Source: Paracoccaceae bacterium
GTDB taxonomy: Bacteria; Pseudomonadota; Alphaproteobacteria; Rhodobacterales; Rhodobacteraceae
NCBI GenBank assembly: GCA_020622085.1
Contig: JAHRYM010000001.1
Location: forward strand, 867,117-931,116
DNA: 64,000 nucleotides
Reading direction: 5' to 3'
In this document: piece after piece, positions 54,913 through 64,000 of the stretch
Layout: each line of letters opens with the position of its first letter
Position numbering within the stretch: the first letter of the stretch is position 1
Program-made: the position numbers and the translations under genes
Notes under the pieces: model-generated
Told to the model about the DNA's origin: nothing
Seen by the model: only the letters and a program-made list of their open reading frames with translations
Databases searched by the model: none

Positions 54913-55947
54913 ATGACCGGAAAAACGCCAAGACGTGCGGTCACCATCAAGGATGTCGCCGCCGCCGCCAATGTCTCGCGCGCGACAGCGGCACGGGCCC
55001 TGAACGGCTATGGTTACGCTGGCGAGGCGGTGGTGAAGCGGGTGGCCGCGGCCGCGGCGCAGCTGGGCTATCGTGGCAACCGGGTGGCTCAGGCGTTGCG
55101 GCAGGGCCAGATGCCGATCATCGGCTTTGTGCCGGGTGATATCCAGAACCCGTTCTTCGCCCGGATCGCACATGACATCGACGGGCAATTGCGTGGCAGC
55201 CACCACAATCTCATCATTGCATCGAGCGAGGAGAGCGAGACGCAGGAACAGGAACTGCTGGAAAGCCTGCGCACCCTGAACCTGCGCGGGTTGATCGTGG
55301 CTCCCGCCTCGTCGGGGGAAAACGCGCATCTGCACCGGCTGGTGGCAGAGCACTATCCGCTCGTTCTTGTCGACCGGGTGGTGCCCGATCTGCCCTGCGA
55401 CACCGTGTCGGTCGATAACGCCGGAGGCGCGCAGGAGGCGGTCACCTACCTGATCCGTCATGGTCATCGCCGGATCGGGGTGATCCACGATGAGTCGCGC
55501 ATCGTCACCGCGCAGGAACGTCTTGCGGGCTACCGGAAGGCACTTGTCGATGCGGGCCTGCCGGTCAAGCCGGAGCTGATGGTTGTCTCGCAGTCAACCG
55601 TCGAACATGCGATCGACGCCACGATTCGCCTCTTCAACCAGCGCGAACGTCCGACCGCGCTCTTCACGCTCGACAGTCTGATGACCACGGGCGCGCTTCT
55701 GGGGCTTCGGACCATGGGGCTGCAGGTGCCGCAGGATGTGTCATTGGTGGGGTTTGACGATTTTGCCTTCGCCACCTTCACAGACCCGCAAATTACCGTT
55801 GTTTCGCAGCCCGTTGGCAAGATTGGCGCCCTTGCAGTCCGCATGCTGATGGACCGGATTTCCGGCCATGACGGCCCGCCCCGGCATACGCGCTTTCCAA
55901 CCAAGCTTATCGTGCGGGGGTCAGTCGCCCATGTCGCCAATCCCTGA
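54913..55947 (+). CDS. LacI-family regulator of the fructosamine-type operon
   Basis: A 344-residue repressor. The helix-turn-helix and hinge read VTIKDVAAAANVSRATAARA, then YGYAGEAVVKRVAAAAAQLG and YRGNRVAQALR. The sensor domain is a type 1 periplasmic-binding fold (IIGFVPGDIQNPFFARIAHD, VDNAGGAQEAVTYL, GHRRIGVI). The ATG at 54913 is chosen because the family N-terminus begins there. Two LacI-type operators follow in the gap to the next gene, so it most likely controls the downstream operon. Confidence 0.92.
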   Translation: MTGKTPRRAVTIKDVAAAANVSRATAARALNGYGYAGEAVVKRVAAAAAQLGYRGNRVAQALRQGQMPIIGFVPGDIQNPFFARIAHDIDGQLRGSHHNLIIASSEESETQEQELLESLRTLNLRGLIVAPASSGENAHLHRLVAEHYPLVLVDRVVPDLPCDTVSVDNAGGAQEAVTYLIRHGHRRIGVIHDESRIVTAQERLAGYRKALVDAGLPVKPELMVVSQSTVEHAIDATIRLFNQRERPTALFTLDSLMTTGALLGLRTMGLQVPQDVSLVGFDDFAFATFTDPQITVVSQPVGKIGALAVRMLMDRISGHDGPPRHTRFPTKLIVRGSVAHVANP

Positions 55948-55994
55948 GAATAGGGCTTGCCACACCCGTGGCTACGTGCGTAACATGACAGCAT

Positions 55995-56017
55995 GTGAGA
56001 TCGGTCTCCTAGTGGTT
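55995..56017. promoter_or_regulatory. LacI-type operator, upstream arm
   Basis: TGAGATCGGTCTC at 55996-56008 is half-symmetrical around a central CG, as in LacI-family operators (one mismatch at the last base). It is part of a longer 23-nt arm that ends TAGTGGTT and is repeated in reverse orientation at 56064-56086. Confidence 0.75.
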
Positions 56018-56063
56018 TCAGCCCCGGCTTTCCACCAGGGCGCAATGCGGGTCATTTTTTTTG

Positions 56064-56086
56064 AACCACTATGAGACCGATCTCAC
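56064..56086. promoter_or_regulatory. LacI-type operator, downstream arm
   Basis: TGAGACCGATCTCA at 56072-56085 is a perfect 14-bp palindrome with central CG. With its flank AACCACTA it matches the upstream arm in reverse at 22 of 23 positions. Centres of the two operators are about 76 bases apart, suitable for repression by looping. The first operon gene starts 65 bases further. Confidence 0.8.
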
Positions 56087-56150
56087 GACAAGATCCACGA
56101 CGCCAGCTTTCACCGGCTGAGCAAGAGACAAGGCATGAAAAGGACGTGAC

Positions 56151-57164
56151 ATGAAGAATTTCGACCAGGACCGCTTCCTCCGCACGCAAAGCGGCGCGGT
56201 TTCCATTGCCGACATGGCGCGCCCGCTGATGCGCAGCCTTCTGGATGGTGGAACCGAACGGATCTATTTCATGGGCACCGGTGGCGTGCAGTTGCTGACC
56301 TTTCCGGCAATCGACCTGATCCAGCGCCATTCCACCTTCCCGGTCGCGGCCTGCTACCCGGCACAGGTTGTCGTCGATCCGCCCGCAGGGCTGGATGAAA
56401 AGGCGCTGGTGATCATCCCGTCGCTGTCGGGCACCACGCGCGAAGGCGTGGAACTGCTGGCTTTCCTCAAGGCGCGCGGCGTTAAAACCCTGTCGCTGAC
56501 CGGTCATGCCGACACGCCGCTTGCACGTGATGCCAGCCACACTTTCACCAACCCGGCCGACGACACCACTTCGTCGGAGTCGTTCTACCTGCAAACGCTG
56601 ATCCTTGCGATGGCCTTGCTGGCCGAAACCGGTGCGCTGTCCGATTACGACAAGATCATCGCCGAACTCAAAACGCTGCCCGGCCTGCTGGTTGCGGCGA
56701 AAGAAGCGTTCGATCCGCAGGCGGCCAAGCTGGCCGAGGCGATCCAGCACGAACCCTGGCACATCTTCACCGGCGCGGGTAACGCCTGGCCCGAGGCGCA
56801 TTACTACGGCATGTGCATTCTGGAAGAAATGCAGTGGATCCGCACACGCCCCGTTCATGGCGCCGATTTTTTCCACGGCACGCTTGAACTGGTCGAGCCG
56901 GGCGTCAGCGTCTTCCTGTTCAAGGGCGAGGATGCGGCGCGGCCTCTGGGTGACCGGGTGGAACGCTTCGTCCGCCGCTACACCGACAAGCTCTGGGTGC
57001 TGGATACCGCCGAGGTTGCCTTGCCGGGAGTGTCGCCCCGTGTGCGGGCCATGATCTCGCCCGTCCTGCTGGCCACGATGCTCGAACGGATGAGCGCCCA
57101 TCTCGAAGTGCTGCGCGACCATCCGCTGACGACGCGGCGCTATTACAAGCGCGTCGAATACTGA
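56151..57164 (+). CDS. SIS-domain sugar-amine deglycase (FrlB-like)
   Basis: A 337-residue protein with two SIS folds. Sugar-phosphate loops are visible in FMGTGGVQLL and IPSLSGTTREGVELL; SSESFYLQTLILAMALLAE and HGADFFHGTLELVE are conserved in FrlB and GlmS-like isomerases. FrlB splits fructoselysine 6-phosphate into glucose 6-phosphate and lysine. The kinase, epimerase and transporter in the same operon support an Amadori substrate. It is the first gene after the operators. Confidence 0.82.
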   Translation: MKNFDQDRFLRTQSGAVSIADMARPLMRSLLDGGTERIYFMGTGGVQLLTFPAIDLIQRHSTFPVAACYPAQVVVDPPAGLDEKALVIIPSLSGTTREGVELLAFLKARGVKTLSLTGHADTPLARDASHTFTNPADDTTSSESFYLQTLILAMALLAETGALSDYDKIIAELKTLPGLLVAAKEAFDPQAAKLAEAIQHEPWHIFTGAGNAWPEAHYYGMCILEEMQWIRTRPVHGADFFHGTLELVEPGVSVFLFKGEDAARPLGDRVERFVRRYTDKLWVLDTAEVALPGVSPRVRAMISPVLLATMLERMSAHLEVLRDHPLTTRRYYKRVEY

Positions 57165-57212
57165 CGCGCGCGACCCCGACAAGAACAACAGGTCCAACAG
57201 AAGGAGAGGAAG

Positions 57213-58514
57213 ATGAAACGGTCCCTGATGGCGGCAATCCTCGCCATGACGACGACCCTTGCGGGCAGTGCCATGGCGCAGACCCTGGTTGCCGATCCGG
57301 CAGCAGAGGTGAAGCATGAGGGCACGCTGAAGGTGATGACCAAGTTCGGGATGCAGCGGCTTGCGCCCTATTTCACCGATCTGGCCAAGGCCTACGAGGC
57401 AGCGCACCCCGGCGTGACCATCGAGCTGATCCAGGAGGATGATGACAGCGTCAAGGGCAAGACCAAGACGCTGGTCGCCTCGAATGCGATGCCCGACATC
57501 TTCTTTTCCTGGACCGGAACCTGGGGCGGCAACTTCGTCCGCGGGTCGCGCGCGGTCGACCTGACCCCGGTGATCGGGCCGGGCACCGAATGGGGCGGAA
57601 AACTGGCATCCGCAGCGGTTGATGCCTTTGTCTATGACGGAAAGAACTACGGTATTCCGCTCTATCTTGATGCCAAGTTCATGGGCTACAGCAAACCCGC
57701 CTTTGCCAAGGCCGGGGTCGAGGTGCCAACCGATCTGGACGGGTTGCTGACCGCCTGCGACAAGCTGCGCGCGGCCGGCTATACGCCGATCTCGATCGGC
57801 AACAAGGAACCCTGGGTCGGCGTGCACTACGTCGGCCAGCTTCTGGCCTACAACGTCCCGCGCGAGGTGCTGGAAAAGGATTTCAACCCGGCCACCGCGA
57901 CCTATGACGATCCCGGCTATGTCGCGGCGCTGGAGCAGTTCGGCCAGATCGCCAAACGCTGCACGGTGGGTGCTGCAATGAACGGCATCTCCTATCAGAC
58001 CGCCATTCAGGAACTGAGCGACGGCAAGGCGGCGATGTATTATCAGGAGATCATCGAGTTCGACAGCGCCGCCAGCGCGACCACCGCACTGAAACCAGAA
58101 GAGTTCGGCTTCTTCCGCCTGCCAGCACCCAGTGGCGCCAAGGGCGATCCCGAGGCACTGGAAGGTGCGCCCGAGGGCTACATGATCTCGACCGCATCCG
58201 GAAATGTGCCGCTGGCGCTGGATTTCATGCGCTTTGTCACCAGCCCGGAAAACGGCAAGATCCTTTCCTCGCCGCCCTATGGACAGCCCAGCGCGGTGAT
58301 CGGCGGGGCGGATCCTGTGACCATGAACCCTGCCGTGGTCGGCGGGCTGGAGGACATCGCGCGCGCTTCCTACCTGATCCAGTGGCTGGATACGGTGAAC
58401 CATCCCAAGGTTGCCGCTGCCTGGCTTGCGGGGATCCAGGCCTATGCCGGGGGTGACATGAGCGCCGAGGACGTGGTGGCTTCGGTTCGCGCCGCAGCCG
58501 AAGCGGCCAAGTGA
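57213..58514 (+). CDS. extracellular solute-binding protein, family 1
   Basis: A 433-residue periplasmic binding protein with a signal peptide (MKRSLMAAILAMTTTLAGSA ending MAQ). The ligand domain contains TLKVMTKFGMQRLAPYFTDL, FFSWTGTWGGNFVRGSRAVDL and YYQEIIEFDSA. AAGGAGAGGA precedes the ATG. It is followed directly by two permeases. In Bacillus the frlO gene has the same position in the fructosamine operon. Confidence 0.92.
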   Translation: MKRSLMAAILAMTTTLAGSAMAQTLVADPAAEVKHEGTLKVMTKFGMQRLAPYFTDLAKAYEAAHPGVTIELIQEDDDSVKGKTKTLVASNAMPDIFFSWTGTWGGNFVRGSRAVDLTPVIGPGTEWGGKLASAAVDAFVYDGKNYGIPLYLDAKFMGYSKPAFAKAGVEVPTDLDGLLTACDKLRAAGYTPISIGNKEPWVGVHYVGQLLAYNVPREVLEKDFNPATATYDDPGYVAALEQFGQIAKRCTVGAAMNGISYQTAIQELSDGKAAMYYQEIIEFDSAASATTALKPEEFGFFRLPAPSGAKGDPEALEGAPEGYMISTASGNVPLALDFMRFVTSPENGKILSSPPYGQPSAVIGGADPVTMNPAVVGGLEDIARASYLIQWLDTVNHPKVAAAWLAGIQAYAGGDMSAEDVVASVRAAAEAAK

Positions 58515-58516
58515 CG

Positions 58517-59461
58517 ATGGCGCAATCCGCCACCCGCATCAGGACGGGGCGCGCACCGGGCGCGCCCCACCCGATCGGCCAACCCCTTGCGGCGCTCTGG
58601 TCGATGCGATGGGTGGCGGTGGCCCTGGGGATCGTGGGCTGGTTCGTCTATTATCCGATCCTCAACAACTTTCTGGTCAGCACGACCCAGCAGGACATCT
58701 TTACCGGCGAGGTGACGCAGGTCGGGCTGGAGAACTACCGCCGGCTTGCCAGCGATCCGGTGGTCGCCACGGCGATGTGGAACAACACCGCCTATGCGCT
58801 GCTGTCGATCCTGTTCCAGGTCTTTGGCGCCTTCTGGCTGGCCGCCATCATCGAGGGTCTGCAGTCGGATCGCTGGCGCGCCATCTGGCGGGCGGTCTAT
58901 TTCATACCTTCGGCGATCTCGACCACGGTGACGGGGCTGCTCTTCTACTTCATCTATCAGCCTCAGATCGGCATTCTCGACGGGCTGATGACCGGAATGG
59001 GGCTTGGCCATCTGTCCCGCGTCTGGCTGGGCGACAGCACGACGGCGATCTATGCGATCATTGCCATGAGCCAGTGGCAGGGCTTCGGATACTCGACGCT
59101 TCTTTTCTCGGTAGCGATCCAGAAGATCCCGCAGGAACTCTTTGATGCCGCCCGCATGGACGGGGCAGGGCCCCTGCGGCAGATCTGGGCCATCACGCTG
59201 CCCATGACGCGCGAAATGACCGGAATGATGATCATCGTCACGGTGACCGGCGCCTTCCAGGTGTTCAACGAAGTGATGGTGATGACCGCAGGCGGGCCGA
59301 ACAATTCCAGCCAGGTGCTTGGCACATGGCTGTTCGAACAGGGTTTCAACCAGAACGACATGGGCTATGCCGCCGCGATCGGATCGCTGGTCTTCGGCGT
59401 GACGATGCTCTGCGGTGTAGCGCAACTGTGGTATACCCGGCGGCGGAGGGTGGAGGCATGA
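58517..59461 (+). CDS. sugar ABC transporter permease (MalF type)
   Basis: A 314-residue permease with six helices. The EAA loop reads QELFDAARMDGAGPLRQIW and ITLPMTREM. The ATG at 58517 is three bases after the binding protein stop; a GTG at 58511 overlapping that stop is an alternative. It overlaps the second permease (ATGA at 59458). Confidence 0.92.
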   Translation: MAQSATRIRTGRAPGAPHPIGQPLAALWSMRWVAVALGIVGWFVYYPILNNFLVSTTQQDIFTGEVTQVGLENYRRLASDPVVATAMWNNTAYALLSILFQVFGAFWLAAIIEGLQSDRWRAIWRAVYFIPSAISTTVTGLLFYFIYQPQIGILDGLMTGMGLGHLSRVWLGDSTTAIYAIIAMSQWQGFGYSTLLFSVAIQKIPQELFDAARMDGAGPLRQIWAITLPMTREMTGMMIIVTVTGAFQVFNEVMVMTAGGPNNSSQVLGTWLFEQGFNQNDMGYAAAIGSLVFGVTMLCGVAQLWYTRRRRVEA

Positions 59462-60312
59462 CGATGACCATGGCCCTGCCATCCCGGAGCAGGCCGTTCT
59501 GGCCCGCGATGCTGCGCGGCATGCTCTGGGCCTTCCTGTTCGCGATGGGCGTGCTGGTGCTTTATCCGCTCTTGTGGATGGCGCTGGGCGGCTTCAAGTC
59601 CAACAGCCAGATCTTCAGTGATCCCTTCGCGCTGCCCGCAAGCTGGTCGCTGGAAAACTACCTTGCGGGGTGGCGGGCGACACGGGGCTACATGCTGTCG
59701 AGCCTTCTGGTGACGCTTGTCTCGACGTTGACCACGGTGATGATCAGCGCCTGGACCGCCTTTGGCCTGACCCGCACCGCGATTCCAGGCAAGCCGCTGG
59801 TCGTGGGCTTCATCCTGGGGGGCATGATGCTCAGCCCCACCGTGGCACTGGTCCCCCTGGTCAGGATGCTGCAAGACCTTGGCATCTATGACAGCCATGC
59901 CGCGCTGATCCTGCTATACACGGCGTTCCGGGTGCCCTTCACCACCTTCCTGATCCGCGCCTACATGCTTGATCTGCCGCGCGACCTGGACGAGGCGGCG
60001 ATGATGGACGGGGCATCGCCGGGGCAGATCTTCCGCAAGGTGATCCTGCCGCTGTGCCAGCCGATCCTGATTTCCTGCGTGGTGCTGCATATCCTGTTCG
60101 CCTGGAACGAATATCTCTTTGCAATGATCTTCACCAACAGCCCCGGCGTGCAGACACTGCCGGTGGGCCTGACCTCGATGATGTCGAAGCAGGGCACGAA
60201 CTTTGCGGCCGTCTTTGCGGCCATGACGATCTCGGCCCTGCCCATCGTGATCATCTTCTTCCTGACGCAGCGGTATTTCATCCGCGGTCTGACCCAGGGT
60301 ATCGGCAAATGA
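59458..60312 (+). CDS. sugar ABC transporter permease (MalG type)
   Basis: A 284-residue permease with six helices and the EAA loop DLDEAAMMDGASPGQIFRKV, ILPLCQPILIS. It shares ATGA with both neighbours, so the whole block is translationally coupled. Confidence 0.92.
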   Translation: MTMTMALPSRSRPFWPAMLRGMLWAFLFAMGVLVLYPLLWMALGGFKSNSQIFSDPFALPASWSLENYLAGWRATRGYMLSSLLVTLVSTLTTVMISAWTAFGLTRTAIPGKPLVVGFILGGMMLSPTVALVPLVRMLQDLGIYDSHAALILLYTAFRVPFTTFLIRAYMLDLPRDLDEAAMMDGASPGQIFRKVILPLCQPILISCVVLHILFAWNEYLFAMIFTNSPGVQTLPVGLTSMMSKQGTNFAAVFAAMTISALPIVIIFFLTQRYFIRGLTQGIGK

Positions 60313-61166
60313 CCACCTCAGCCAAATTGTCGCGGGCGCAGTTGCTGGGCGCGAATTTCGCGTTCCAGCACCTGCCCATGTCCCAGGTGGCGGCGATCCT
60401 GTCGCGCCACGGATTTACCGGGATCGAACTATGGGGCATCGCGCCGCATCTTGATCTGTTCCATGCGACAGATGCCAGCGTGGCCGCGCTGAAGGGCCTT
60501 CTGGCCGATCACGGATTGTCGGTGCGCATATTCACGCCCGAACAGGTGCTCTATCCGGTCAATATCGCCTCGGGCGACGCCGAATGGCGCCGGGCAAGCG
60601 TCGACCGTTTCCGGCGCGCTGCCGACATTGCCGCATATCTGGGGGCCCGCCACCTGTTCCTGACGGCAGGGCGCGGATATGAAACGGCACCGGCGGAAAT
60701 GGCCTGGGGCCATGCAGCCGAGTCATTGGCCGAAATCGCCGGATACGCCTCGGGTCTTGGTCTGCGATGCCTGCTGGAGCCCCTGCGCCGCAGCGAAAGC
60801 AACATCCTGCACAGTGCCGCCGACCTGGCGCGGATGCTCGATCAGCTTGATTGCGCCGAAATCGACGCCGTGCTGGATCTTGTTGCCATGGCCGCCGCCG
60901 GGGACCGGCCAGAGGATTATCTTCGGCGTTTCGGCCCGCGTCTGGCGCATGTCCATGTCGTGGATGGCACGCCTGCCGGGCATCTTGTCTGGGGCGACGG
61001 CGACTTGCCGCTTGCCCGATGGCTGGGGGTTCTGGCCGCGGCGGGCTATGGCGGCACGCTTTCATTCGAACCCTTCGGGGATGGCAGTTATGCGCTGGAC
61101 CCCGAGGCTGCCCTGCGGCGCAACCTTTCGGGCATTGCACCTTGTCTGGCAGGAGCCCCGGCATGA
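60309..61166 (+). CDS. xylose isomerase-like TIM barrel epimerase (FrlC-like)
   Basis: A 285-residue TIM-barrel protein. Metal ligands fit a glutamate in CLLEPLRRSESN, an aspartate in VLDLVAMAAAGD, a histidine in HVHVVDGTPAGH and a glutamate in LSFEPFGDGSY. The family includes FrlC, which interconverts fructoselysine and psicoselysine, as well as tagatose and hydroxypyruvate isomerases. The position before the FrlD-like kinase favours FrlC. ATGA overlaps both sides. Confidence 0.8.
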   Translation: MTTSAKLSRAQLLGANFAFQHLPMSQVAAILSRHGFTGIELWGIAPHLDLFHATDASVAALKGLLADHGLSVRIFTPEQVLYPVNIASGDAEWRRASVDRFRRAADIAAYLGARHLFLTAGRGYETAPAEMAWGHAAESLAEIAGYASGLGLRCLLEPLRRSESNILHSAADLARMLDQLDCAEIDAVLDLVAMAAAGDRPEDYLRRFGPRLAHVHVVDGTPAGHLVWGDGDLPLARWLGVLAAAGYGGTLSFEPFGDGSYALDPEAALRRNLSGIAPCLAGAPA

Positions 61167-62017
61167 AACCGTCAATGCTGATCGCGGTTGGCGACAATTG
61201 CCTTGACGTCTACCTGACCCGCAACCAGCTGGCCGTGGGCGGCAATGCGTTGAACGTGGCCGTGCAGTGGCGCAGGCGCGGCCTGAACGCGCGCTATTTC
61301 GGTGTCGTCGGCCCGGATGCCGAGGGCGACGCGGTGCTGGCGGCCATTGCCGGGGCCGGGCTGGACGCGGCCGATTGCGAGCGCCGCCCCGGCCATACCG
61401 CTGTCACCCTGTTGCAGGACCGTCAGGGCGACCGGCGCTTCCTGCTCGAGGATCTGGGCGTCGGCCTGCATTACCTGCCCGAGCCCGGGCGCCTTGCGGA
61501 ACTTGGCCGGGCCGACTGGGTGCATCTGGGCACCAATTCGGCGCAGGCGCTGCTGCGGCATCTGGTGGCCGAAGGTATCGGTTTCAGCGTCGATATCTCC
61601 ACCAGCCATGATGCACTGGACCTGTCCGGCGTGCCGCTGGTCTTTGCATCGGGGCCGGAATCCGAGGATGCCCCGGTCGCGCCGCTGATCAATGGCCTTC
61701 TGGCGCAGGGTGCCTTGCGCGTCGTGCTGACCTGCGGGCGTCGGGGGGCATTCTACCATGACGGCAATCACCTGCATCGCGTTGCGGCGCAGCCGGTCGC
61801 GGTGGTCGACACCTGCGGCGCGGGTGACAGTTTCATTGCCAGTTTTCTGGCCGATCACATGGTGACGGGCCTTCCCGTGGCCGACGCGCTGGCGCAGGCG
61901 ACAACGGCCGCCGCCACGGCCTGCAGCCACGAGGGCGGCTTTCCCCAGCCGCTTGGCCCGATCCCCGACTGGCTCAAACAGAAATATGCCGGGGTCATCG
62001 CCTCGGCCGGGGCATGA
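61163..62017 (+). CDS. PfkB-family fructosamine kinase (FrlD-like)
   Basis: A 284-residue ribokinase-family kinase. The N-terminus AVGDNCLDVYLTRNQLAVGGN is close to E. coli FrlD as I recall it. The anion-hole and catalytic base are in DTCGAGDSFIASFL. FrlD phosphorylates fructoselysine at O6 before FrlB cleaves it. ATGA overlaps with the epimerase gene; the stop is one base before the FAD enzyme gene. Confidence 0.85.
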   Translation: MKPSMLIAVGDNCLDVYLTRNQLAVGGNALNVAVQWRRRGLNARYFGVVGPDAEGDAVLAAIAGAGLDAADCERRPGHTAVTLLQDRQGDRRFLLEDLGVGLHYLPEPGRLAELGRADWVHLGTNSAQALLRHLVAEGIGFSVDISTSHDALDLSGVPLVFASGPESEDAPVAPLINGLLAQGALRVVLTCGRRGAFYHDGNHLHRVAAQPVAVVDTCGAGDSFIASFLADHMVTGLPVADALAQATTAAATACSHEGGFPQPLGPIPDWLKQKYAGVIASAGA

Positions 62018-62018
62018 C

Positions 62019-63428
62019 ATGACCCGGTTCACGTTTCGCCCGGTTGTGATCGCCGGTGGGCGCGATCGGTCTTTCTGGTTGCAGGATGCCGGTGCGCGCG
62101 CGGCTTCACTGCCGCTGAGCGGCTCTGCCGATTGCGATGTGGCCATCATCGGTGGCGGCTATTGCGGGCTGTGGACGGCGCTGCGACTGAAGGAGCATGC
62201 GCCCGATCTGCGGGTTATGGTGCTGGAGGCGGATATCTGCGGTGGCGGGGCTTCGGGCCGAAATGGCGGGCAGGTCCATAGCTGGTTTGCCGAAATCGAC
62301 CAGTTGACCCGGCTGGTGGGCGAGACCGAGGCCTTGCGCCTGTGCCGCGCGACGGCGGATGCCATCGAGGAACTGGCGAGCTTGCAGGCCTCGGGCACGA
62401 TCGACATGGATCTTCGGCTGGATGGCTGGCTCTGGACCGCCAGTTCCCGCGCCCAGGAAGGTGCCTGGGATCCGGCGGTTGCTGCCAATACGCGCCTCGG
62501 TCAGGCGCCCCTGCGGCCCCTCGATCCCGAAACCATCCGGCGCCGGGGGGGGACCGACACATCCTATACCGGGGTCCAGGAGGCGCGGGCCGGCAGCCTG
62601 CATCCGGCGAAACTGGCGCTTGGCCTGCGGTCGCTTGCGCTTGCGCGGGGAGTGGTGCTGCACGAGGGCACGCCGGTGACGACCATCGAAGCGGGCAGAC
62701 CCTGTCGGCTGGAGACCCCTGCCGGGGCGGTGTCCGCGCGCAAGGTGGTGATCGCCACCAACGCATGGGCCACCGCCATCCCCGAATTGCGGCGCTACAT
62801 CTACGTGGTCGACAGCCAGATCATCGCCACCGCCCCCGTGCCCGACCGCCTTGCCGCCCTTGGCTGGAGCGGGGGCGCCTCGGTCTGCGATGCGCAGGCG
62901 CATGTTCTCTATTGGCAACGCCGGCCCGACGGACGCGTGATCCTTGGGCGCGGCAGCGGCAATGTGGCCTTCGCCGGCGCTTTCGGCGCGGCCTTCAATC
63001 GCCGGCCCGGCGCCACGGCCGACAATGTCCGCGAACTGCACCGCCTGTTCCCCAGCCTGGGGGATGTGGCCATCACCCATGACTGGACCGGGCCGATCGA
63101 CTGCGTTGCAGAGCATCTGCCGGTCTTTGGCCGGCTTTCCGGCCAGCCCGATATCCATTTCGGGGTCGGCTTCAATGGCACCGGTATCGCGCAGGCCCCG
63201 GTTGCCGGTCGCATCCTTGCCAGTCTGGTGCTGGGCCATGATGACGAATGGTCCCGCTCTGGTCTTGTGGGGCTGGGCCGCCGCACGACGCTGCCACCCG
63301 AACCGATCCGCTATCTGGGCGCGCGCCTCGTGCGCCACGCCATCCGACAGCGCAACGATGCCGAGATCCAGAACCGCCAACCGAATGCGCTGGTGCGGTG
63401 GCTTTCCGCACAAACCCCCGGCGGCTGA
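62019..63428 (+). CDS. FAD-dependent amine/amino acid oxidoreductase in the fructosamine-type operon
   Basis: A 469-residue flavoprotein of the DadA/PuuB group. The FAD site is [18 protein letters not shown], then [17 protein letters not shown]; the C-terminal FAD contact is [17 protein letters not shown]. The first 60 residues before the Rossmann motif resemble PuuB-like proteins. It is absent from known E. coli and Bacillus frl operons. It could oxidise an Amadori compound or the amine released by cleavage. The ATG at 62019 is one base after the kinase stop; the frame is open further upstream in the kinase gene. Confidence 0.85.
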   Translation: MTRFTFRPVVIAGGRDRSFWLQDAGARAASLPLSGSADCDVAIIGGGYCGLWTALRLKEHAPDLRVMVLEADICGGGASGRNGGQVHSWFAEIDQLTRLVGETEALRLCRATADAIEELASLQASGTIDMDLRLDGWLWTASSRAQEGAWDPAVAANTRLGQAPLRPLDPETIRRRGGTDTSYTGVQEARAGSLHPAKLALGLRSLALARGVVLHEGTPVTTIEAGRPCRLETPAGAVSARKVVIATNAWATAIPELRRYIYVVDSQIIATAPVPDRLAALGWSGGASVCDAQAHVLYWQRRPDGRVILGRGSGNVAFAGAFGAAFNRRPGATADNVRELHRLFPSLGDVAITHDWTGPIDCVAEHLPVFGRLSGQPDIHFGVGFNGTGIAQAPVAGRILASLVLGHDDEWSRSGLVGLGRRTTLPPEPIRYLGARLVRHAIRQRNDAEIQNRQPNALVRWLSAQTPGG

Positions 63429-63454
63429 GGGGCCCCCAACGAGATGAGAGAACC

Positions 63455-64000
<546 letters not shown>

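Overview
The window is high-GC bacterial DNA from an alphaproteobacterium, most likely a member of the Rhodobacterales (Paracoccus/Rhodobacter relatives). This rests on several things together: a Paracoccus-type soluble cytochrome c next to an aa3-type oxidase subunit I, the taurine cluster with its MocR-type TauR and TRAP transporter, a Glu-type MetA, tandem Lrp genes opposite ilvC, and dense polycistronic operons with ATGA overlaps. Assignments come from reading motifs and recalling families; no database search was run.

Layout. (1) 1-7432 is a divergent carbohydrate/polyol island: an ABC ATPase plus an AraM/EgsA-type dehydrogenase run left, and a binding protein, two permeases, a SorC regulator and an FGGY kinase run right. 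(2) 7739-21865 is an eroded accessory region that starts at a tRNA-Ser(GCT). It holds a broken helicase, an excisionase-like HTH, an unknown HTH/coiled-coil protein, an IS630 scrap, a six-gene hydrolase/dehydrogenase operon with an HdhA-like enzyme, an HTH-HlyD-DUF2955 efflux set, a truncated phospholipase D, IS3 and IS21 remnants and a dead nuclease-like gene. (3) 21866-43718 is mostly core: metA, fadL-like, ilvC, two Lrp regulators, a diguanylate cyclase, a UbiH-type hydroxylase, a nucleotidase, a GT2 glycosyltransferase, carA, yqeY, ctaD, cytochrome c, lipB, tRNA-Leu(GAG), and a small LysR/FAD oxidoreductase/DapA-family cluster. (4) 43919-54775 is a complete taurine dissimilation cluster: uptake (tauKLM), deamination (tauXY), sulfoacetaldehyde cleavage (xsc), acetyl phosphate recovery (pta), sulfite export (tauZ-like) and regulation (tauR), with a universal stress protein gene inside. 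(5) 54913-64000 is a LacI-controlled ABC operon whose enzymes resemble FrlB, FrlC and FrlD of fructosamine (Amadori product) catabolism, with an extra FAD amine-oxidase-like enzyme; it runs off the right edge.

How the parts work together. The taurine genes convert taurine to acetyl-CoA, ammonium and sulfite. The fructosamine-type operon would import a glycated amine, phosphorylate it and split it into glucose 6-phosphate and the free amine, and may also have an oxidative route. Two regulatory sites stand out: a pair of LacI-type operators set in 23-nt inverted arms before the fructosamine-type operon, and two direct CTGGA-type repeats between tauK and tauR. The most unusual candidates are the fructosamine-type operon with its FAD enzyme, the FGGY kinase with an altered substrate loop, the beta-lactamase-like hydrolase fused to a META domain, and the unknown 332-residue island protein.
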